A stretch of DNA of 64,000 bases. Source: Lenzites betulinus. Its lineage: Eukaryota > Basidiomycota > Agaricomycetes > Polyporales > Polyporaceae. Positions 1 to 9,869 of the stretch are shown piece after piece. The notes beneath the pieces were generated by a model. It was not told the DNA's origin. It saw only the letters and a program-made list of their open reading frames with translations, and did not search any database. The stretch covers positions 682,001 to 746,000 of the forward strand of contig JABYQU010000008.1 of the NCBI GenBank assembly GCA_022264855.1. Reading direction: 5' to 3'. A program made the translations under genes and the position numbers. Position 1 is the stretch's first letter; every line of letters starts with the position of its first letter.

Positions 1-448
1 TTTCCTTTACCCATACGGGTCTCGTTCCCCTACGAACACATACGTTAAAATCTCCGCTCGTACGCATCGGCTGCGCACATACTTTAATGCAAACAGGGAT
101 GTCAGGGAATATGCGCATGTACACTTTCGCGCCCTTGATGACTTTGAGTTTCCGCTTCAGTGCATCGTCCGCAGACTTGAGCTGCTTGGCCGTTATCCGC
201 GCGCCATTGCCCTTCACCCGGATGCCCCACTCGCCGAAGGTGAGTGTCGTGCCCTTGATCGAGCCGCCAGTAGGAACGGGGAGCACGCCCTTGTGTCTCT
301 TGATGAACTTGACTGACCGCGGGGCAAGCTGGTGCCGTCCACGCGCAAACACCAAAGATGGTGAGCTCAGCGCCGGCGCAAACGGCGACGACCAGGTCGA
401 GGGCCGGCAGACAGCCAGCAGCGACCGCGCAGATGAGAGGGAGAACAT
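1..448 (-). CDS. MRPL16: mitochondrial large-subunit ribosomal protein uL16m (MRPL16), 3' end outside window
   Basis: Structural protein of the mitochondrial large ribosomal subunit, placed near the peptidyl-transferase centre and A site in the L16 family. Exon 1 is 448..83 and exon 2 starts at 29, with an intron 82..30 (GTATGT donor, TAG acceptor). The reading starts MFSLSSARSLLAV, an Arg/Ser-rich, acid-free leader typical of mitochondrial import. It continues through the L16 core: RHKGVLPVPTGGSIKGTTL, FGEWGIRVKG, RITAKQLKSADDAL, VYMRIFPDIPV. Across the splice it reads GNETRMGKGK, the L16 signature. The rest of the gene lies beyond the left edge. The start at 448 is the first ATG giving a presequence and is only 45 bases from the divergent gene at 494. 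The forward reading over 87..509 is a shadow of this gene. Confidence 0.9.
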   Translation of the reverse strand, partial: MFSLSSARSLLAVCRPSTWSSPFAPALSSPSLVFARGRHQLAPRSVKFIKRHKGVLPVPTGGSIKGTTLTFGEWGIRVKGNGARITAKQLKSADDALKRKLKVIKGAKVYMRIFPDIPVCIKVCAQPMRTSGDFNVCVRRGTRPVWVKE

Positions 449-493
449 GGAGAGCGTGGCTTACGTAAGAGTACGCGCTCTGCTTTCGTCGGT

Positions 494-1193
494 GTGGCAG
501 AGCGCCTAAGCAACTTACGCCCTCCTCCCGACGCCCTCCCCCACGGTAGTCTCTGGGTCTCTTTCCTGCTCGGGATGGTGTACCGTTTGCCTTTGAACCT
601 CCGACATGTGCTGCTGCAGCGCAGCAGCCCCGCGTCTCGCGACCTCGTCCTGGGCCTCATAAAGGCGAAGCAGCCGCTCACCGTCCAGGAGCTGTACAAC
701 CTTGCCCTGCAACGCCAGGCCGAAGCGCAATCCACAGATGCTCCTGCGGGTAGCTCTGAGTCACTCATTCCCTCTATGAGGTATGTACTGCATAGCTTAT
801 GCGGACCGGCCGAAGCTGACCCATGACACCAGGTACCTTAAGAGGGCCGTGCTCCCTGCTCTCGAGCAAATGGGCAAGGTCGAGAAGGTGCACACGAAGC
901 AAGACCTCACGGAGGAAGAACGTGATGTTCTCAAGGCGAACATGGGCACCAACAGCAAGCGTGCGGCTACGCTTCCCAAACACGTCGAGCTCTGGCGGTG
1001 GCAGGTCAAGGAAGAAAAGCCCGCACGTGTGGTGGAGGAGAAGCCAGTGTTCGGGAAGGAGGTTGGTGTCGATGCGGACTGGTCACACTTGAACAGGCGA
1101 CGCCTACGGGCTCGGGAAGAGAAGGTTAGACGGGACGTGCAGTGGCTGAGGGAACTTGCTCGCGCGAGGCAGGATGAATCTGTCTCCGCATGA
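494..1193 (+). CDS. unknown conserved-looking protein, 215 aa, two exons
   Basis: Exons 494..780 and 833..1193 are joined across a 52-bp GTATGT...CAG intron in frame (an Arg codon is split). The product is 215 residues. The N-terminal half (residues about 30-75) is hydrophobic-helical and reads like a small winged-helix or helix-turn-helix fold. The C-terminal half is rich in Lys, Glu and Arg and looks helical (YLKRAVLPALEQMGKVEKVH, later RRRLRAREEKVRRDVQWLRE). I do not recognise a family. Its head-to-head position with MRPL16, with only 45 bases between the two ATGs, would fit a mitochondrial translation role, but that is inference from position alone. A further GTAAGT at 1200 suggests an intron in the 3' UTR. 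Confidence 0.7.
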
Positions 1194-1477
1194 CACAGGT
1201 AAGTAAGATGTCCGCTCTCTGTGACGCTCTTGCTCATATTATCATATTCGCAGGTGTTACCAGTAGTTTATTCATTCTCTTAATCACACACCTTGTGCCT
1301 CCCTTTCTTTCGCCAGGACGATCATAAGCACCGAGGTATGAAGCTACCAGAGGCGACTGACGTCTTCCGACTTGAAAGCAGGTAATATTAATAAGGAGCG
1401 TGTATTGATATATATCGTCACAATCCTAGAAAGCGTATGGAGCTACAAGACTGACCCATATGTATACGCACGAGTGC
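1194..1477. other. convergent 3' intergenic spacer
   Basis: About 280 bases between the stop of the 494..1193 gene and the stop of PRP3. It contains a plausible untranslated intron (GTAAGT at 1200 to TCGCAG near 1252). I see no coding sequence. Confidence 0.5.
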
Positions 1478-3795
1478 TCAGAAAAGCTCCTCCTCTTCCG
1501 GCTTCCAGTTCTTAGCCTGGTCCCAGTAACCCGCGAGCTTCTCTCCAAGAACCTCCTTCGCCGCCGAGTCCGTCGGGCAGCTCTTAGGCTTGAAGTTGCT
1601 GAACGCGCGATCGCGAAGCTGGCCCTCCCAGATCAACCAGCAGTGGTTGTCTTCCAGCGAAACCTGGCCTTCCGTAGCCGATGTTGCGGCCTTGCCCTTG
1701 CCTTTTCCAGCCCCGCCCTCATCCTCTTCGTCTGGTCCTGCGATCTCCACGTCCTCGCCACCGCGCTCGCGGGCGGCCTCCCTCCACGCGATGCGGCGGA
1801 GCATGAGCTTCTTGTACTGCCGAACGAACTTTGCAGCGCCCTCCACGTAGACCATGCTGAACGTAGGGTGGAAGATACAGGTGCCCGTGAGGTTCATCTG
1901 TTCAGCATTCTTCCGCACTTTGAACCGGTGCGCCGGGTCCGAGAGTGTCTTGACCCTATACAAAGTGATCAGTTACCACACATGGCATTACGAGGAAAAT
2001 GTGACACATACTTGAAGACGGCGGCATATATCCCCTTCTTCTCTTCCTCGACCTTCTTGGTTTCGAGCTTCTCGCGGCGCTGCTCGTCCGTGAGCTTTCG
2101 CTCCGCGTTCATCTTCTCGTGCTGATGCTTCCGCATCGCCACCTCACGTCTCACGCGTGCCTCGACGCGAGTCGGGTCTTGCACGGCGTCGGAAGTGAGC
2201 ACCTTCATGAGGTTTGCCAACCGGACTATACCCATCGTCAGTTGACTTGCATCTTAGGATGGGCAATGCGACTACCTTTCGGTGCATCCGGGGGGATAAG
2301 CCCCATACGAATACGGTCGCGCTTGTCCTGCAGCTCGGCCTGACGCCGCTGCTTCCGGACCTTCTTTTGCTCCTAGAAGATGTACGGGGTCAGTATGTCC
2401 TACAAGGTAGGTACGACGGGACAACTAGCCTTCTTGGTCAACTTGAGTGGCTTTAGGGTCACCTCATTCTTGTCGCCAGGAGCGGGTATAGGGATGGGGT
2501 GCTGGATGTAGAACGTGATAGGCGAGTCCGCAGAGCGGATGTTGAGCTTGGACATGCCCAACTCCAAGTCGTCGTACGTCTTGTTCGGCAGCAAGGCCGC
2601 ATCCCACCATTCCGTCACAGGAGGTGCATCTCTCTGCAATAGCAACGTTAAGCTCCTCCGTTTCCCAGGTGGCGCAAGTGTAAAGGCGTACCCTGATGTT
2701 CTTCTCCAGGGTCTCGAACTCAGAATCTAGACCCGCCTTCTTGGCGCTCTCCGCGATGCGCTGTTTCAACTGCTCCAGCTGCTGCTCCTGCCTGACTTGG
2801 TTCGCGATCTGCACATACTTGCCCTTCGGGTTGAAGCGGAACTGCCGGCCAACACGCTCCTTCGGCGCGCCATCGAAGCCGCTCTCGATAGGCGCGGCAG
2901 CAGCGGAGGCATAAGGATTCGTGATAGATTCCTTTGTGGCGACTGGCGGTGCCGGAGGGGGCGTGGGCGCGTTGCGGATGTTCGCCTAAGGGTCAATGGT
3001 GAATATCGTCGTACGTATAGATATCAGAGACTACGCACCTTGATAGAGGCGAATTTCGGTTGCATGGGCTTATACTTGTCCTTCTTGGACTGTGGCACAG
3101 CAGGCGTTGTGTCGAGCAGCAACGGATGCGCTGCCATCTTGAGACCCGCACCCTGTTGGGCGGGTTCCGGCGGAGGAGCCTGGGTCTTCTTCTTGCTGGC
3201 TTGTGGCGCAGACATGTACGGGTTGTCCTTCGTCGCCAGCTTGCTTTGCGCTTCGGCCACGCGTCGCTTCGCCTCCGCAATTCGACGTGCCATGTCATTC
3301 GTGATGGGTGGCGACGGCGACGGAGCGGCAGTATTTGAAGCTGAGGGCGCTTTAGATGCAGAGGCCGAAGTGGGGGTGGAAGCACCCGTTGGTTGGGCAG
3401 AACTGGAACCAGACGCGGTCTTCTTCATTGCAGCAATCTTAGCAGCGATTTCTGCCCTCTTCTGCGCAATGAGAGCATCTGCCGACGCCTGTAGACACGC
3501 CCGGGTTTAGACGACATACAGGGAGCATAATGAGAGGTACATACCGCTGAACCTGGAGGTTTGCCATTGGAAGCGGTCTGAGCGGGTTCAAGGGGGTTAT
3601 AGAGGGTGTTTAGAGCATGGTAAGAGGCATATTCACCTTCACGGAATAGAGGAACAGCACTCACAGTATCGCTGCAACAAGAGCATTGCCGTCAGGACTG
3701 ACCGAGCAAACGCGAATAGAGGTGACACACCTTTTCAACTTCTTTGCCGCATTTGATTCTCCGTTGCCTTCCCAGGCGCGTTTCCGGTCGCTCAT
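1478..3795 (-). CDS. PRP3: U4/U6 small nuclear ribonucleoprotein Prp3
   Basis: Prp3 is a core protein of the U4/U6 and U4/U6.U5 snRNPs in the nuclear spliceosome and binds the U4/U6 duplex and U6 3' region. Eight exons: 3795..3731, 3671..3545, 3488..3039, 2985..2692, 2633..2430, 2372..2276, 2225..2012, 1955..1478. All phases agree and give 642 aa. Residues 1-210 are low-complexity Ala/Ser/Lys. The Prp3 domain follows (WWDAALLPNKTYDDLE, then LTKK/EQKKVRKQRRQ, MGLIPPDAPK, VRLANLMKVL, AVQDPTRVEA). The C-terminal ferredoxin-like domain includes NLTGTCIFHP, FVRQYKKLMLRRI, LIWEGQLRDRAF and YWDQAKNWKPEEEELF. The fifth intron (2429..2373) appears to use a GC donor (AAG|GCTAGT), because the conserved LTKKEQKK reading needs that junction. 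The start at 3795 gives MSDRKRAWEG. It is divergent from DCP1. Confidence 0.92.
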
Positions 3796-4048
3796 GGTGC
3801 GTGTAGCTGCGGGTATGGAACGAGTGCAGTGTGTGGGACGAAGCCAAGGAGCGGAAGCGCGCGTGAGCGAAAGCTCTACAAACTTGAACAATGCGGGTAC
3901 TACAACTCGTACTGATCTATCACAATCAAAGCTTATAGCAGTGGTGACTCAATTAGAATTCACTTATGATACTAGTACTGACGCTTGTTCCCCGGATTCC
4001 GAGCACGCTCCTCTTCCTCCTCCCTCCTCCCTCCTCACCTCTACCACG
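3796..4048. promoter_or_regulatory. shared upstream region of PRP3 (-) and DCP1 (+)
   Basis: The start codons of PRP3 (3795) and DCP1 (4049) are 253 bases apart, head to head. A pyrimidine-rich tract of C, T and CCTCC repeats (about 4010-4040) lies just before the DCP1 ATG, as is common at fungal transcription starts. No TATA box is obvious. Confidence 0.5.
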
Positions 4049-6729
4049 ATGGCGCCTCGCCGACACCGCTCAACGTCCAACGCTCAAGGACAAAACAACA
4101 TACAGCATGCCCCTACTCCAGTGCAAAGAATACAGACCCCCGGTACTGATGGGCAGATGGGCATTCAACCCACCGTGTACCAGAGCAACATGAAAGTGCT
4201 CTTACGAAGAGAGCCTTCCATCACCGCCATCATTGACCAATTCAGTCACGTTTGTCTATATCACCACAACGGACAAAAATGGGAGAAACATGGATACGAA
4301 GGGAGCATGTTCCTATTCGAGAAGTGCGTCCGTCGTGTGCCGGTCGTTTGTCCTCATGTGCCCAGACTCAGACAATCGAGACAGGTCCACATATCCAACA
4401 TATGGCTTCTACATCTTGAACCGCATGGGAACGGACGACTATGTTCGCCCGATCTACCCTGAAGACGATATGGAGGTAATGGGAGACTACCTCATGTGTC
4501 AATTCTATCCCGACTTCACGAAGACGCGCCTCGAAATGGGCTTACCGTACCCCATTCCTGAGGAGCACTCTGCAGCTTTCGATCACGAATTGTCAAGACG
4601 TATTCCTCCCGAGGAACGCTCTAAGTCGAAGAAGAAGAAAGGCCGTTCAGTAATTCTCGGCCTCTGGATGTTCGCTACCGACGCCAGGGAGCCCCTCAAG
4701 GAGGTCATGATGCGGTACGTATCTCATTCACCAAGCCTGTTGAATGTTGTAAGCGGAGAAAGGACGAGTTTTATTTTGCGAGGCTGGCAAGTCCTTTGCC
4801 ATACTGAATCTAAACTCGGGAGCTGCGGTAGAGAATAGTGCCTAATCTCATTAAATGAGTCGCGGCGTCTTATGTAGCGCACTTTCAGGGCCCAGAATGC
4901 CTGCTGCTTGCACGTGTTGAAAGGCGTGTATCTTGACGCTCCAACTTATACTGTTTACAGACTTCATTCTTATGTCAAGCGAGGTATGCCCTACCCCGAC
5001 GAATACAAGTACGGACCTGGTCGCCCACCTCCACCGAATCCTCATCTCCGCACGACCAGTCGTGCGTCCCTGCACACGCCCTCTCAGGGTTCGTGCCTAT
5101 TATGTTCTTCCCTTCAGGCAATTACTCAAGGAAGTACCAGATCAAGGGGATTCACAAGGTTCCCAAAGGAATGGTGTTGCCCGTGACCAAGCGCACCGTT
5201 CTGAACAAGCCCAAGTCGCTCCGAGCGCGACAAGTGCAGAACTTGACAAGTTGTTCGCCAAACTAATCCCGACTTCTGTATCTACCCCTCTACCCACTGC
5301 TCCCTCGGTCGGTCCGACCTCGGGCAAGTCGGTCCACGATCTCTTCGCTGCTATCACTGGCGGCAATGTTGGGACAAGACTTCCGCCCATACAGGCACAA
5401 CCCGTACCGCAAGCTGCACCTGCACCTGTGCCAGAACCTCCACTCCCCCGAGGGATGGCTTTGTTGCACTCTATGTTCGCATCAGTCACCCCTGCTACGT
5501 CTTCGTCAAGTTTGTACAACAGCGTAAACGTGACACCCACCCCCTCCCGCCCTGAGGAGATGACAATCGCGTCTCCCAAACCGACGTCTAGCGCTCTCCC
5601 CCAGATCCTGAATCCCGACGTGATCTCAACACTCCTTGGTCTGGGCCCGGAGTCACGCGCATCGTCGGCTGCACCGAGTTCTGTGAGTTCGCGGCGTTCC
5701 AACCAACGGCGCTACGAGGGCGACAACGAGTACAGCGAAGGGGATCCCACCTCCGACACAAGGTCTCCGCGGTCGCACACTACTACCCACACGGAACCAC
5801 ATCGCCGCAGGGGCCCGATCCCTACCTTCTCCGTGCAGAGCACCCCGTCCTCCGAGTCGGAAGCTGAGGATTTCGCCAGGCCGACCAGCTCTCGCCGCGA
5901 ACCCGGAGACGTGACACCTCGCCCCCCTGCGGGCGGTTTACGTCTGCCCCAGGCCTCACCGCCCCACTTCCAACACAAGACGGGGACTCCCACTGTCTCC
6001 GTCTCCGCGCCCAACCTCAAGGGCGACTCCGGACAGGAAACTCCCTCCGCTCCCCGTGAACGCACTCTCGTCCCGTTCGAAGCGAGCTCCGAGCTCTGGC
6101 CGTACCCTCGCGCGCCGCTCGACGACCGCTCGTTCGAGCACGACGACGTTGTGGAGCTCGAGTTCTCCGACACGCGTGCCCTAAGCGATCCCGCGATTTT
6201 CTCGTCGCGGCTGAAGGAGAAGCAGAAGAAGAAGGGTAAGAAGAGCAAGAAGGAGCGCGAGGAGGACAAGGTCCGTGAGAAGGAGGCTATTGAGAAGGGC
6301 TGGGACATGCCGGCGCAGGGACACGGTCAGCCGTCGTATCCGCCGACAGCGAAGACTGCTGCTGCTGCGATGGTCTCGCCTAACGGCGTGGACGCCTCGC
6401 CCAACGGGGCCGGTGCTGCGGACACCCCGAAGCAGACCAAGGCCATCCTTAACGGCTCAAACCATACTCCGCGCGTAAACGGCCAGAAAAGCAACGGCGC
6501 GCTGAACGGCGTCGCCGCGAAGGACGCCATTCTCACCGTGGCGAACGGGAAGGTTCCTTCATCGGGCCCGACGATGGGGAAGAAGGAGTTTGTCACAGAG
6601 CTGCTTACCCTCATACACGTACGTTTTTTCTTTGCAACTTTCCGCGGTGCTAGTAGCTGACTATTGCTACAGACCGATCCCGTTTTTGTCGAGGGCCTCT
6701 GGCAAGACTACCTGTCGCGCGCCACATAG
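4049..6729 (+). CDS. DCP1: mRNA-decapping enzyme subunit Dcp1
   Basis: Dcp1 activates Dcp2 in 5'-cap removal in cytoplasmic P-bodies. Exons: 4049..4323, 4385..4714, a third exon from 4961, a long exon ending 6618, and 6673..6729. Residues about 48-205 form the Dcp1 EVH1-like domain: MKVLLRREPSITAIIDQFSH, CLYHHNGQKWEKHGYEGSMF, YPTYGFYILNRM, and GLWMFATDAREPLKEVMMR. The remainder is a long disordered Pro/Ser/Lys-rich tail. The end, KKEFVTELLTLIHTDPVFVE and LWQDYLSRAT, is amphipathic and resembles the C-terminal trimerisation helix of Dcp1. The junction between 4961 and 5118 is unsettled. Frame requires either a donor at 5009 with acceptor 5117 (736 aa), or 4984/5059. The skipped frame also reads sensibly (GMPYPDEYKYGPGRPPPPNP). 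Confidence 0.88.
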
Positions 6730-7360
6730 GCTCGCTCCACTACAGTTTCACAACCACGCGCACGGATTCTCCCCTCCAGAAGATTCGCTCTGATTATACG
6801 ACACGCTCTTTAGCATCTCCCTGACGTACGACACCGTCTCAGACTAGTCTCCCCACTCGTTTACTTGTATCCACGCACACCCTCATTATACAGTCCATCT
6901 CCAGCATGTTGTGTCTGTATCGACCCTTCGCTAGCTCTGCCCTCGCCTGCTACAGTGCATTCTTGTTTGTCAATACATCATCCAGTTGTCGTCGAGCCTT
7001 CTCGCTTCACCCCGAACGAATTTGCTGTTGGACTCAAAATCACGCTCACCGACACAAACATGCACAAATAAATGCAGCTGCAGCACCGTACGCGTGATGA
7101 CGTCAAACACGCGCGTCCACGTGACAGTCGCGTCGCGTCGTGGCTAGCGATGTGGCTAGGACCTCGTTGTCCCCCGAGTGTGGTTAAGAGTCGAACATGA
7201 ACATTCCAGCAGCGAGAACAGATACATAGCACATAAAACAAGGAGAACACAATTACAACAAGTCAGACACCTCTTTCCCCCGCTACTTCTCTGCGGGTAT
7301 TTACGCCATGTACATCTTCCCGGCGTTGCTTGAGCGCCCGCTCGGCCCGTCCCAGTTTCC
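6730..7360. other. convergent 3' spacer between DCP1 and the next gene
   Basis: About 630 bases hold the two 3' untranslated regions. Short frames here have no recognisable product and no good splice context. I see no gene. Confidence 0.5.
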
Positions 7361-7891
7361 CTACTTCCGTCCGCCCGCCCGACGCGACCTCACAGAACGC
7401 CTAGGAGGCGTACGTGCTTGCCCGATATCTCCTAGGACTTGGACCTTCGCGCTCGGCGCACTGGTCTTCCTCTCACGACGACGGCGAGTACGCTTCTTGC
7501 CCGTCCGTCCTGCAGCGGCCGTCGCCCCCACGCTGCCAGCCTTCTTCTTCGCCTCCGCCGCCTCGACTGCCTCCAGCCGTAAGCGTTCTGCCTCGCGAAG
7601 CTCCGCGAGTTGCGCTGAGAGGGTTCGAATTCTGTCCTCGATAGAGGGAATGCGAATGATGGTTGGCTCCAATCCGAGTCGACGGGCCATGGCGTGCATC
7701 CTCGCCTGGATAGGACGAGGTCAGGGCACGCTCTGCGCTTCGCAGTGGGATACACGTACCTTGTCAAGCCGCGGGGGGATAGTGCGCACAGGAGAAACAC
7801 TGCGCTCCCGCGCTGCCCGGAGGGCAAGCTTGCGCCGAAGCTTGAATGGCAGACCGACGAAGTCCTGCTCGTGAGGCACCGGGTTGCTCAT
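7361..7891 (-). CDS. unknown small basic protein, 158 aa
   Basis: Exons 7891..7760 and 7705..7361 are joined in phase 0 across a 54-bp GTACGT...CCAG intron. The protein starts MSNPVPHEQDFVGLPFKLRR. It has a helical, probably coiled-coil centre (about residues 60-95: IEDRIRTLSAQLAELREAER, then EAVEAAEAKKKAG). It ends in a strongly basic tail (GKKRTRRRRERKTS, then RSVRSRRAGGRK) that could act as a nuclear-localisation or nucleic-acid-binding segment. No family is recognised. The two exons share codon style with neighbouring real genes, and the splice is clean. Confidence 0.6.
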
Positions 7892-9565
7892 ACTGCTGAG
7901 TCGAGATCGTTGAAGATGACAGTAATGTGGTGTAGTGATGGATGGAGAGCAGCCTCAGCGACGACGACCGCGGCGGTGGTAGTGGTGGAAGGGGGAATGT
8001 CTGTTTTGAGGGAGGTTTGCTGAATTTATGCCAGAACGGGGAGCGCGCGCGCACGGGACGCGTGCGCGCGGTGTAAACAAGGCCATCGCAACATATCGCC
8101 ATCTGCGGAATAGGGGCTCCATTGTTTGCACTCGAGGTGTACAAACTCACTTTTGCCCTCCTACGGACTCTCGCGCGTCGCGGCTGGACCGTCCTCCGGG
8201 CCCGGCATCGTCCCGGGGTCCAGGATGCGACTCCAACTCCGGCTCGGAATGTCAATGCGGAACCTGGGCTGCAAACACCTCCGCCGCACTTGGTTCTACA
8301 CCCAATGAACTTCACCAAGGCATGATGAATGAGGGGGAGGTGAGTAGCATGATTCCTCCCGCGGCGCAGCGACGGTGGACGACGAAGACCGCAACATTTT
8401 GACAGTCGAGTGGCCCTCGTCGATATCATGGATTCGGATGGCACCACCAAGCACTTATCACAAAAGTCTCTTGATAGCTCCCCTCCGGAAATCCAAGGAC
8501 CCTCAAAAACGGGAAGAAACCCCCATCCTATCGGAGTATCAGTACGTTCTTCTCCGGCGTCAGAGGATGAAAACAATTCACCGACGATACCGACCCGCCA
8601 TCTGCCTCGAGGAAGGCCGAACTCCCATTGTACGGTCAAGTCGAGTGTCCATGTCGGTGGCCTGTTGAGAGCTGATGCCCAAATCCCGAAACGTTACTAA
8701 TTGCCTGCAGGGGTCCCCAGGTGCTCGTTGAATTATGGAACAGCGTACTGTTTCTGCAGGTTTGCCTTATGCTGTCAAATATTCATACCATATAGCTGCT
8801 GATGACATATATTGATATGCAGACACGGTCCAATATGGACGAGAGCTGTTCCAATGTTCAGCGGCATGCGAGAGGACCGGTTCCCGCAACGCTAAAAGCC
8901 TGAGCCAATGAAAATGAAGCTCTCGACTCACCTTCGTACCGCCGGCCTGGTAGTGGAGTCAAATAGACGGTGTATCGGGATGGCCTGGAGAAACTCCGTA
9001 GAGTGCATGCCAACCATCGTTTCGACCGGGGCCGCGAGGATAAGCCTGAAACTCACCTTGATCTGCGCAGGGCAATGTCAAAGATAGTAGAATGCGACAC
9101 ATACGTGCTAGAAAATGGCTGTGATGCAATTACCAGAGCCTGCTGCTGATGTCCATGCCTTGCATGTAACATATGGACCTGCAGCGTCGGCCTGCTGGTG
9201 GTACCACACGTCGTGACGTATCAGCCCTTTGCACTTCGCATTCAAGTTGTTGTTGGCGATGGCAACTTGTAAGCAATTTTGTGACATTGAGTGTTTGCCT
9301 TCTTCCATATTCCGCCACCGTGATTCATTGGTCTAAATTCTGCTGACACGAAGCAGATTAGTCTGAGCATAGTACGGACATGAAGCTACAAATTTGTAGT
9401 ACCTGTCGCAGCATTACGGGAGTCGGACCCAGGAGTGGCAGTACACAGTGGGCAGCCCGGGTTTGAATAATCTTGTATTCAAGTACTTCCTTCGACCCCA
9501 AGAACGGTTATGGGCCCGTCAATGTTGATGATAGAAGTGATGGAGACAGGAGAAGGGCAAAAAGA
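7892..9565. other. gene-poor stretch upstream of tRNA-Asp
   Basis: About 1.7 kb without a convincing gene. A Ser/Pro-rich forward frame at 8428..8700 (MDSDGTTKHLSQKSL onward) and a long reverse frame 8639..7764 are open. Neither has a recognisable domain, and the reverse one overlaps the start of the 7891 gene. A GC-rich palindromic run of CGCGCG blocks lies at about 8040-8070. Confidence 0.4.
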
Positions 9566-9647
9566 CTCTCTGTCGGGGAGTCGAACCCCGCTTTCGCGCG
9601 ATCAGGAAGATGACAAGCGCGTGTACTAACCGATATACTAACAGAGA
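9566..9647 (-). tRNA. tRNA-Asp (anticodon GTC) with a 10-nt intron
   Basis: On the minus strand, TCTCTGT (9647..9641) pairs with ACAGAGA (9573..9567) to make a 7-bp acceptor stem, with discriminator G at 9566. The D arm follows TAGTATATCGGTTAGTA. The anticodon stem CGCGC/GCGCG flanks the loop TTGTCA with anticodon GTC. The T arm CGGGG-TTCGACT-CCCCG is perfect. A 10-nt intron (9610..9601, TCTTCCTGAT) sits at the canonical place after base 37, leaving a 72-nt tRNA before CCA addition. Confidence 0.93.
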
Positions 9648-9869
9648 GGTGCACGATGCCTTTCATAAACTCTTCATCAGAGCAGCAGTAAAGTTGGTAC
9701 TAGGGTCTATTCTATCAATTTCTAACTTGACAAGAACTACTAACTTCCGGTGGACCAGAGGCTCGGCTTACACCCAACTCGAACACAAAGTTATTCAATA
9801 ACATCCAGGCTGCACCACCCAGGGTACTGGAAACTCAGGCTGCACACGATATCTTGTATCAATCTCAAC

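Noticed and set aside
87..509. Forward frame of 140 codons at the left edge
   Set aside because: Shadow of MRPL16 on the other strand.
7764..8639. Reverse open frame of 291 codons
   Set aside because: It runs through the first exon and promoter of the 7891 gene in another frame and is Arg/Pro/Ser noise without a domain.
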